Shown: piece by piece, positions 30,848 through 39,158 of the stretch
How the letters are laid out: each line of letters begins with the position of its first letter
How positions within the stretch are numbered: the first letter of the stretch is position 1
Assembly: GCA_018398765.1 (NCBI GenBank)
Contig: JAHBMJ010004939.1
Span: 36,018-75,175, forward strand
Source: Chromera velia
Taxonomy: Eukaryota; Sar; Chromeraceae
DNA length: 39,158 nt
Direction of reading: 5' to 3'
Translations under genes and position numbers: made by a program
The notes under the pieces: generated by a model
The model's database searches: none
What the model saw: the letters and a program-made list of their open reading frames with translations, nothing else
What the model was told of the DNA's origin: nothing

Positions 30848-32259
30848 AACACAAACACATACACACTCACACACTCTACCCGTCAAAGCACACAAAGAAG
30901 AAGCCTGGTCACACGCGCGAGTGCGCGGAAAGAGAAAGCGAGCACTCCAGAGCACAAATGCACAAACACGAACATCCCTCTGGCCAGAAAACTGAAAGGA
31001 AGGAGAGGCAAAGAGCGGCAACTGTCTCGTCGTACTGACTGAGTCGGTGACAGAAAGAAAGAAAAAAAAAAAGAAAGAAAGAAAGAAAGAAAGAAAGAAT
31101 GGTCTGCACAATGGACAACTGAGGAGGCGTGAGTAAAGTCTGGATGTTCAATAAGCAAAATCACTGACCTGACAGCAGAGAGTCCGCAGAAGAAAAGCCG
31201 TAGCGCATCTGTCTGCATGCCGTCCGAACCGATCTGCTGCAAAGACCTCTGGAGGTTGTCTGCCAGTGGCTTCACTAGCTGTCCGTGGAGACTTTGCAGC
31301 TCTCCCGTGGGTAATTCCGACACCACAGTTCCAGCTGCCTTGACCAGCATGAGCCTGTTGTCAATCGAAATTCTGGGTTCCATGATCAGTCTGTTGAAGT
31401 CCTGCAGAACCCGACCCACAGCGTCTGCACCCAACCCCACCACTGCACCGCATCCAGCTTGGGCCAGGTACGACAACGCGTCCGTTGCGGTGTCCTGTCC
31501 GTGGTTCTTCAGGGCTTCCGGGAGCGGCTCTGTGAGGAAGAAGTTCATGTAGTGGGATGCCACGTAGCTGCGTGCAGGGAGGGAAGGAGGGAGGGATACA
31601 CCAAAGAGGGCAAAAGATTTTGAATGGAAAAGCGCGGGGTTAAGATCATTGAGAAGAAAGAGAAAACTAGAAAAAGAGCAAACAGAAAGAAACTAAACTT
31701 CCCCTCTCTCCCTCTCTCCGTTCCTCACCTCTGTGAGCATAAAAGGTCTGCGCGAAAGAACCCCCTATTTGTTTGTGTGTACTTCCAGCAAGCCACCGCT
31801 GCGCAACAAGGAAGTCTCGCGTTGATCGACGGGAGAATTTCAACCTGCCTGAAAATCCGGACAAACAAGCACTCATACAAATGTGACCGACGGGACCATG
31901 CAGTCAACTGAATGAACTCCACTCACCTGAACAGTCCCGTGAGAAGCTCGGGCTGCAGTGCGGCGTAGGTGCAGGTGAAGGTGATGAATCTGCATACGGA
32001 GCTTCTCAGCAGTGCACCTTGAACCGATCTGTAAGCCTCCGGAATCTGAGGAATGCGTTGGAGGACTACAGGAATGATCGCGTCCTCGCCTCTCGGGGCA
32101 CGGGTGGCAATGGTAGTCAGAAGGTACACGTTGGCCTGCATGGCCAGGACAGGAGGGGAAGAGGGGTGGGTATATTGCTCTTGATCATATTGATCATATG
32201 CACGAAAGCGGTCCCACTGCGGGTACACACGCACTCTCGAGACGCACCTTTACATGCAC

Positions 32260-32290
<31 letters not shown>

Positions 32291-34867
32291 GACGGACGGA
32301 CGGACGGAGAGACAGATCGGGGGGAGAGACCAAAGCCCTGATACAGGTGGATGCAGACATCCGCACACGCGCGGACAGACGGACCTCGAGCTGATTCCAG
32401 GGGACGCTGTAGTGTGCCGCGTCGACGCCCTCTCTCTCAACTCTCTCGATGAGCCCGAGCAACGTCGAGCCAGTATGGTCGACAGCAAATCTGCACACAC
32501 ACACACACATTCATCTGTGAACATACTTCAACGTACGTACACGCCCTACTTTCTCGCCGCAAGAAAGAGGCTTGTCTCTCTGACTGGCTGACTGACGGAC
32601 TGACTTGCTCCCGAAGATCAAGGTGATCTCTGCGATGTTCTGCGTGATGCGGTTTCTGAGGGCTCCAAAGGCCTCGAAGGCCTCCGGGTCTTCTGTGCAC
32701 GCACCGTCCTCCTTGTAGCTCACAATCTGAGGAGGGGGGGGGGAGACCACACATGAATTCCTTCGTAAGGTGTGATGGAAATGCAAAAAAAAACGCTTCC
32801 TTGCTGCAATCGGGCCGTCCGTCCTACTGCACGACAAGCGCGTCCCCCCTCTGCTGAGAAGAGAAGAGAAGAGAAGGCAATTGAGGGAAAGGCGATCTGC
32901 ATGTTGAGATAGAAAGGAATGGAAAGAGTCCTGCACATTACACTGGACGGAAAAAAGGAACAAAGAGCCAAACGAGGACAAGGACAAAGGCAGATGGACT
33001 CACAGCGAGAAAGAGGGAGAGACGGTGACAGGCAAACACACTGATGGAAAAACAGACAGACTGGCAGATGCACCAGCAAAGGCACTGACTGACGGACCTC
33101 GAAGAGCTTGAGAAGGAAAGTCATGAAGACATCCCTCAAAGATTCTTTCCGTTCTCTTCTCCACAAATCTATTGCTGCAAGTCGAAGGGCGGCGCGCTGA
33201 TCTCCCTGCAACAAACACAAACACACAGAGAGGGAGAGAGACAGTGAGAGGCGTAGAAGGCGCGCTGATCTCCCTGCTACAAACACAAACACAGAGAGAG
33301 GGAGAGAGACAGTGAGAAGCTTAGAAGTCCGCAGACTGCATGGATCTCTCTGCCTGACGGTCTCCACCGTCTCCTTTGATCTGGTACTCGAGAATGGCAA
33401 GGAAGGGTAATGTGCGCACGCGCAAAACATGGGGAAAGGCGGCCAGAGGGAGAGAAAACCAAGCAGATGGAGAAGTAGATGCGGAAACACATCTGATGCC
33501 AAAATTTTTCAAAAAAAAAGCTTTCGACAGCCACCTACCTGATGACGAAGATACTCCTCCTCCGCATCTGGGAAGAACATTGTCGCCAGGTTCAGCCAAA
33601 AGTCCAGCCCCATCTCTGCCACTTGAAGACTCGGGTGGCTGCACACCATCAAGGAGGCGTCGACCAGAGCCTGAAGAGGCGACTGAAGTGCCTGAAGATC
33701 GCTGTTTGTCAATCCATCATCATCATCTGCCCCCTGTGGTGCTGCCTGCGTGTGGTCAATCCCCCCCACCCCATTCAATCCCCCTGTAGGAGGAAGAACC
33801 GCCGGGTAGACTGCATCGTCCGTCCCCCCCGATGCGCCAGACGCTGCCCCCTTCACCCTATGCATCAGGTATGGAAGCTGGAGGCGCGCGAGTGCTCCCC
33901 CAACGTTCATTGCTCGCGTGTAAACGTCATCTTCTTGGTTCATTGATGGGTCTGACAGGATAAGATGACAAAGGGGGGAGAGTGCAGTCACAATACGTGC
34001 GCACAAAGCCGACTGAGGCTTCCCCCCTTCGTTGACCATCAGAAGCGTCAACGTCTCAATCCCGTCTGCAGCAGATGTACTGACTTCAATGTCATCTGAA
34101 GACAGGCCCTGAAGACAGAGTTCCATCACGGGGGTCCCTGCACAATGCACTACCATGTCGTGCACCCACCCATTCGTGACTGTCTCAGGAGGATCTTCTT
34201 CAAACGCAATTTTGTGTGCCCGTATCCATGCAGCTGTAGCCCTCACAACCTTCTTTCGAAGGACCCCAATGTCTTTGTGAGTGCTGGCGGTGGCCAGTCG
34301 CTCCAGTGCGTCGAAAGCCACTGCGGTCTGAGACAGAACCGCGTGTGTTGCTTCCTTCCGCCTCTGGGGCTTGATGGCGATGTTCGTGTTGGACAGCTCT
34401 TCTGGCAAGATGGACAAAACCTCAGCCAGAATACGGTAGTAATCTTCGTGTGTGGCGAATGTCTGTATGAGGGAGTTCACAGCATCTGTCCACGCATTAT
34501 CAAAAAGCACCACTGCACAAAGTGCCACCGCGAGAGGGCGGATGACGAGATCGTGTGAGAGCCTAAAGTCACAAAGAAATTCCAAAAGTTTCTGCTTCAC
34601 GACCTCCAAGTTCCCTGTGGCTGCAGGAAACCCTGCTTGCACTTGGGCCTGGATCGTGTGCGCTGCAAAATTTGTGACAAGAAGATTCTGGTTTCTCTCT
34701 TCCTTCGCTTTTTGGAGAAGTGCCGTGGCAATGGGCCATGCTTGAGAAGAATTTTGGAATTCAGAGAGCCAAGCGCTGGCTTTGGTGGCCAGTGCAGGAT
34801 TGCTGTGAAGGCTTTGAACTTGGAGGAGCACGGCCTCTTCAGTGTACTGCATGGTTGGAACAGCCAT
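28077..34867 (-). CDS. Importin-beta family nuclear import receptor, transportin-3/importin-13-like (10 exons, ~1205 aa)
   Basis: Exons 34867-33539, 33205-33098, 32726-32605, 32490-32385, 32135-31927, 31567-31169, 30781-30535, 30130-29924, 29397-28669 and 28238-28077. Phases agree at every junction and the sum is 1206 codons with stop. Exon 1 holds the N-terminal HEAT region (AVLLQVQSLHSNP, ASAWLSEFQ, AWPIATALL, FAAHTIQAQVQ), matching the importin N-terminal/exportin-1-like region of transportin-3 and importin-13. Later exons are helical repeats (RPLAVALCAVVL, LLWEVFESMRL). The family imports proteins such as SR splicing factors through nuclear pores with Ran. Exon 9 has a Gly/Pro-rich insertion (about 974-1010) and an Ala/Gly-rich one (about 1024-1060), and the protein is longer than the usual ~930-960 residues. 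The region between exons 8 and 9 is the least certain; a small exon could be missing. Confidence 0.85.
29417..29593. repeat. Three tandem 59-bp repeats in intron 8 of the import-receptor gene
   Basis: Units start at 29417, 29476 and 29535 (GAAGAGGCCGGCAGGAGTAG...). The first two are identical over most of their length and the third differs at a few bases. The array lies 20 bp from the acceptor of exon 9. Confidence 0.95.
30798..30862. repeat. (CA)n microsatellite in intron 6 of the import-receptor gene
   Basis: CACACA and CACAAA units lie just upstream (in transcript sense, GTGT) of the exon 7 acceptor. A GAAA run at 31047-31099 lies in the same intron. Confidence 0.9.
32258..32308. repeat. 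(CA)n and (GACG)n microsatellite in intron 4 of the import-receptor gene
   Basis: A run of about 15 CA units passes into GACGGACGGACG. It is intronic, between exons 4 and 5. Confidence 0.9.
33191..33326. repeat. Tandem 68-bp duplication covering a splice acceptor
   Basis: Two 68-bp copies (33191-33258 and 33259-33326) differ at only a few bases. On the minus strand each contains a TGCAG or AGCAG acceptor followed by GGAGATCAGCGCG. The copy at 33191 joins exon 2; the other is a decoy 63-68 bp upstream in the intron, followed by out-of-context sequence. Confidence 0.9.
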
Positions 34868-35499
34868 TGTCCTGATCTGGATGGAAGCGAGGCGCTACCA
34901 ACCTCTTCGACTTTAAAAGGGATTCAGCTTGCAAGCGGTATTGACGACAGAGAGGCTGCGCACGTCTGGTCAAGAAACAGATAGATGGCCTCACAGGCTT
35001 ATAGGTCAAACTGGTCCTTGCACGCTTATCTCGAAGAATTAACCTCAGTCTCACTCCTTTCGACTGAGACAGACGGCCATTCTTTCAGTCTGCCCGCCCA
35101 CGGGAAGAATTTTTAGCCACATTTATTTACGGATTTCTGTGGTGCGAAAGGGCCCAGGCAGGCCCAGGCACTTGGCAGGCAGGAAAGGCCCACCCCGCCA
35201 ACCTGCCTTGAGCTGGGCCGGAGAACGGAAATCCGATTTCGCGTCTTGTGTCGGTCAACCGCGGCTTGAAGTCGTCTCAGAGCCTGCATGCGTCGATCAG
35301 AGCCTCAGAGGGCATGCAGCTCGTCACCACCTCTACAGTTCATTTTGATCTCCGACGATCGAAACTTTCTTTGCGAGCTTCTGTCACACCAGCCTGCACC
35401 GTTTCTTTTCTTTGCGCACAAGGCCCAAATCATCGAAAGCGAACTTACTTATCTGCTGCTCAGTCGGACTACACCTTCTTAAGCTGTCGGAGAGGCAAG
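34868..35499. promoter_or_regulatory. Divergent promoter region between the import-receptor and ABCG genes
   Basis: The two ATGs lie head to head 632 bp apart. The interval holds a short GCCCAGGCAGG repeat (35152-35180) and pyrimidine-rich stretches near the ABCG side, and no clear TATA box. The ABCG reading frame is open back to about 35248, so part of this may be coding if an upstream ATG (35314) is used. Confidence 0.5.
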
Positions 35500-38475
35500 A
35501 TGCAGTTGAATGCCGACACTCCGACCAAGTTTCGGAGTGTGGAGGTGCCTCTCGATGTGGAGTGGACTGATATGCGCGTGTCTGTTCCTGGGAAGGGACG
35601 CGGCAGTGAGCCCATCGAGCTCCTTCACGGTCTGAACGGATACGCTGGTCCTGGAGAGCTGGTGGCTGTCATGGGACCCTCCGGTGGGTGTGATCGTTTG
35701 AGGTGGACGCAGACCTTCCTCCTCTTCTTAGACCGTCTCTAAGCACCTTGAGGCTTTCTAACGCTCTGGGTGGTTTCAGGGATGGCGGGATGACCTCTGA
35801 TACCTCGTCTCCCCTTTGACCGTCTCCTCTCCTCACCTGCCACTCTCCTCACCTGCCACCTGTTCTTCCATGGCTCGGAAAGCCAGCCCCTCCCTTCCTC
35901 GTTCTTTCTGTTCTGACTGCCCTTTTTGTTTCTTTCTGGACTCTCTGCCGTCTGCCTTCCTTGCCGTCCTGCGTCCTCCGCTCTCCCCTTTCACTGTCCT
36001 CGAGCGTCCTGTCTCTCATTCAACATGCATCTTCCGCCTTTCCCTCACGCCTGGCTGTGTGGCTTCTCTTGGTCTTTGCTTCAATATCTATCTTCTGGTA
36101 TGACTCGTTGCAGGAGCGGGCAAGACCACGTTTTTGAATCTGCTAAGTGACCGCTCCAAAGTGGGAGTGACTGGATCCTTGCTAGTGAGTTCGTTGAGTG
36201 CGCACCCACCTGTTCGATCGTTTGTTCAGCACTTCGTCAGAAGCTCCTCATGGACGTTGCTGCTCCGTCTTTCTTCTTCCTTTCCCCAAGCTGCCGCACT
36301 TGTTCATTTTCACTCCTTCATTCCATCTCTGAAATATATCTGCCAAATCTATCTGCCTCTTTTGATCGGCGGATCTCTTTGAGTGTGGGTGCGAGATGGA
36401 CACCACCAGCAGCCGTGAGCTCTTTTTCGTTCAACCATCAAAATGGTTTTCTCTTTCAAAAGCCTTCACGTTTACCTTCTTGTCATACTGCTGTGTGCAG
36501 TTGAATGGAAAGCCGAAGACATCGTCTGCCAAGCGGCTGATCGGCTACGTGATGCAGAAGGACATCTTCTTCGAGCACTTGTCCGTCTACGACACACTGA
36601 AGTTTACTGCCCTGATGAGACTCCCAAGCGACATGTGAGTGAAGGGGGCGGGGAAATGTACACCATTCGGGGTGGGGCTGCTATCGGCAGGTTGGAGAGT
36701 GTGTGTGCGAGAGGGAGTGAGTGAGTGTGTGTCTGTGTGCGCGTGTGTGTGTGTTGGTGGGGTGTCGAAGCGGGACCGAAGATATGGCCCCGTAAACGCC
36801 TCTTTCTCTTCCTTGTGTTTCCTTTCCTTTCCTCTTCAGGCCGACAAAGGAGAAGCTGAAACGAGTGGACGAGGTGATTCACGAGTTGGGCCTCTGGAAG
36901 TGTCGGCACACCATCGTGGGATCCTCAGTGCAAAGAGGAATCTCAGGGGGGGAGTTGAAGAGGCTGAACATCGCCAACGAACTTCTCTTCAACCCTTCTC
37001 TTTTTCTTCTCGACGAGCCGACTTCAGGGCTGGACTCGAGCAGTGCTTTCGCTCTTGTCAGCACACTGAAGGCCATGGCTTTGGCAAGTGATCGGCTGAT
37101 CATCTCCTCGATTCACCAGCCGAATTCCCAAATTTTTGCCATGTTCGATCGTTTGATTCTCTTCTGTGGAGGTCACATTGTGTTCCAGGGCAGTGCTGCG
37201 AACTCGTTGCACTACTTTGACGCCCTCGGATATAAGTGCCCTCTGGGGTATAACATGGCTGACTTTCTGATGGATGTTCTGAACGACCCTCAACAGACTG
37301 ACAGGCTCGTCGATGCATACAGGAAGAGAACGAGGTGAGTCCTGACATTCTCTTTTCTGAGAGTGCAATTTGTCTTCAGCATCCGACTGAAAGTTTCTTT
37401 CTTTTTCTTTCCCGACCAGAAAGGGGATCAGACTGCTCAACCCACAAGACCCTTGAGAGAGAGCTGCGATGCATCCACCTGACAAGCATCGGACGAAGTG
37501 AAGACCTACCATGCTTGCCCACGCTTTAGGATGGGGTGCAGTGAAGTGCTTGGAACTTGGCATCTGCCTTCTGTCTGAAAAAAGACCCTGACATCTTTGT
37601 GTCTGTCTGAGTGTGTGCAGGAGGACCCCTCAAGGGTACTACGAGTCTGTACCTCTCCATCACGGAGGTCCTAGTTCATTCGGCTCCCGCCTGTCTCCCA
37701 TCGTGTCCCCGTCTCCAGGCAAGCCGTTTACAAGTGCCTCGCCTGTGAAAGGTACGGAGAGGGAGCAAACAGAAGTGGCCGGGCCCAAGTCCCGCCCTCC
37801 TCCACTTCCTCTGACACCCTCTGCTGCTCCCCTACCCACGCCTGCTGCCGCAGTGACTGCTGCTTCAAGCATGCACCCCACCGAGGTTGCTGTTGTAGTT
37901 TCTCCTGTACCAGAAGAGAGCAGAGAGGTTGAAAGGGAGCAGGAAGAGGGAGGAGAGAACCGCGAAGGTCACTGTTCTGCTCCGTCCCCTCTCCCATCTC
38001 CCCGAAGCCAGTCGGCACCTTCGCCTTCGCCTTGGGCGAAGAGTCAAAACGTGCCGGGATCCGCTTCCGGGGTGGGCCCCATAACTTCCCCCAGCGGTGG
38101 GCCCGGGGAGGGCCTGAATTTGGATGACGTCGAGAGTCTGGAAGAAGGGGTGATCCTCCAAACACCGGGAGAGGCTGGGCATTCGGGACGCATTCAACAC
38201 TCCAAGACTGTCGATGAGATGGTGCGGGAACACGTCAAGAGACCTAGCTGGGGGTACCTCGTGTGGGTTCTCTGGATGAGGGGACTGAAGACGTCGCCTG
38301 GGGGGACTTTGACGTTCATGGCGGGGTTGCAGTCTGCATTGGTTGCGGCTGTTGTGGGTGTCATGTGGTTCCAAAATTTGGCTGTGTACTCTGAGGGACG
38401 ACTGGAGGACAGGTTGGGGGCCCTCTTCTTCATCACTGTCTACAATGCCTTCGTGCCTATGTTCAACGGTCAGTC

Positions 38476-38516
<41 letters not shown>

Positions 38517-38519
38517 CCG

Positions 38520-38552
<33 letters not shown>

Positions 38553-39117
38553 CCGGTCTGTCTGTCTTGTCTGTTTCTCAGTGGGACAGTCAGTTGAGGG
38601 TTTCGGGTTTTTGTCGACCCGGTCCTCTCATATCTTCGTCTCCTCTGCTCCTGTCTGTTTCCATCCAGAACTGGTCTTTTGTTTCTTTTTTTCCTTCCTT
38701 TCTTCTTCAGTATTTCTTTCATTGTCTCTCCTTGCTCTCTCGATTCCCCTCTCTCGTGTATGCGTGTCTGCTTGCTTGCAGCGCTGACGGCCTTCCCCGC
38801 TGAAAGAGCTGTCATCTCGAAGGAGCGGGCATCGAAGACCTTCCCCGTCTCTGCGTACTTCTCCGCAAAGACCTTGACGGATCTCCCTGTCCAACTGGCG
38901 TTTCCCTTCCTGTTCATGTTGATCGCATATCCTCTCATCGGCTTGCCCTGGACCGCCGCAGACTTCCTCGGCACCACCCTTATCATCCTCACCTGCGTCA
39001 CCGTTGCCAACTCCGTGGGACTTCTGGTCTCGGCTCTGGTCACAGACTTTTCAACAGGAGCCACTGTTTGTGCGGTGTTCACTCTCACCATGATGCTCGC
39101 AGGTAGGATGGATAGAC

Positions 39118-39158
<41 letters not shown>
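35500..39158 (+). CDS. ABCG-family half-transporter, 3' end beyond the window (6 exons seen)
   Basis: Exons 35500-35683, 36114-36184, 36501-36634, 36840-37334, 37621-38468 and 38782-39102; phases 1, 0, 2, 2, 1, 1, all GT-AG. The nucleotide-binding domain comes first: Walker A GPSGAGKTT (residues 59-67, assembled across intron 1), Q-loop GYVMQKD, signature ISGGE (164-168), Walker B LFLLDEP (Asp188/Glu189) and H-loop SSIHQP. The membrane domain follows, with SALVAAVVGVMWF and, in exon 6, the typical ERAVISKERASKTFPVSAYF and further membrane helices. This NBD-TMD order defines the ABCG/White type, exporting lipids, sterols or small molecules as a dimer. Between the domains lies an unusual Ser/Pro/Glu-rich linker of nearly 200 residues. 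The start is the ATG next to the conserved EWTDMRV; ATG 35314 in frame is an alternative. Confidence 0.92.
38481..38568 (+). repeat. (TCTG)n microsatellite in intron 5 of the ABCG gene
   Basis: Two runs of TCTG units are separated by TACCGG, starting 12 bases after the GTCAGT donor. Confidence 0.93.
39119..39158 (+). repeat. (AG)n and G-run at the right edge, intronic
   Basis: AGAGAG repeats ending in a run of G follow the exon 6 donor (GTAGGA at 39103) and continue off the window. Confidence 0.85.

Noticed and set aside
33340-33379. Possible extra exon after TACCAG in the first intron of the import-receptor gene
   Set aside because: It runs into a stop (TAA) before any usable donor. Joining exon 1 directly to 33205 keeps frame and family-like helices.
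34868-35499. Upstream extension of the ABCG protein from ATG 35314
   Set aside because: The frame is open but the segment has no targeting or domain signature. The ATG at 35500 sits just before the conserved start of the nucleotide-binding domain. Kept only as an alternative.
37865-39091. 408-codon minus-strand frame across the ABCG gene
   Set aside because: Shadow of the GC-rich coding exons and the (TCTG)n intron; the plus strand has all ABC motifs.

Overview
This is nuclear DNA of a eukaryote. The host genes are split by GT-AG introns whose phases match from exon to exon. Introns are full of tetranucleotide microsatellites, and two degenerate non-LTR retrotransposons and one MITE-like element sit among the genes. 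The mix suggests a photosynthetic alveolate such as a chromerid (Chromera-like): a secreted caspase-fold protease, a long CxHGRxRxxCxxC zinc-repeat protein, and TGCATGCA clusters resembling ApiAP2 sites upstream of genes. The organism is an inference, not a direct identification.

Layout. 1-5911: a LINE-like element with reverse transcriptase and a C-terminal restriction-like endonuclease, broken by in-frame stops and a frameshift, behind a coiled-coil ORF in the same frame. 6535-8766 (+): four-exon gene for a secreted, probably GPI-anchored protein. 8767-10074: AT-rich convergent spacer. 10075-12240 (-): three-exon secreted caspase/metacaspase-like protease whose second intron holds a ~500-bp GAAA/GACA/GATA microsatellite. 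12241-13181: divergent promoter region rich in TGCATGCA. 13182-16652 (+): four-exon gene for a C2H2 plus 27-repeat Cys/His protein. 16653-19190: AT-rich, poly(A)/poly(T), with a foldback/inverted-repeat structure and a small acidic ORF of unknown status. 19195-25801 (+): a second LINE of the APE-endonuclease type, very decayed, ending in poly(A). 26162-27023: candidate MITE with imperfect 27-bp terminal inverted repeats and TA flanks, filled by (TCAC)n. 28077-34867 (-): ten-exon importin-beta family nuclear import receptor (transportin-3/importin-13 type). 34868-35499: bidirectional promoter region. 35500-39158 (+): first six exons of an ABCG half-transporter running off the right edge.

The host genes look like an ordinary mixture of housekeeping and secretory functions rather than an operon-like system. 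The least familiar items are the secreted protein (6535-8766), the 27-repeat zinc protein, the TGCATGCA clusters upstream of gene starts, the MITE, the foldback at 17.0-18.7 kb, and a tendency for introns to carry arrays of their own splice-donor sequence. All exon models were built by eye from splice consensus, frame and phase, without transcript evidence.
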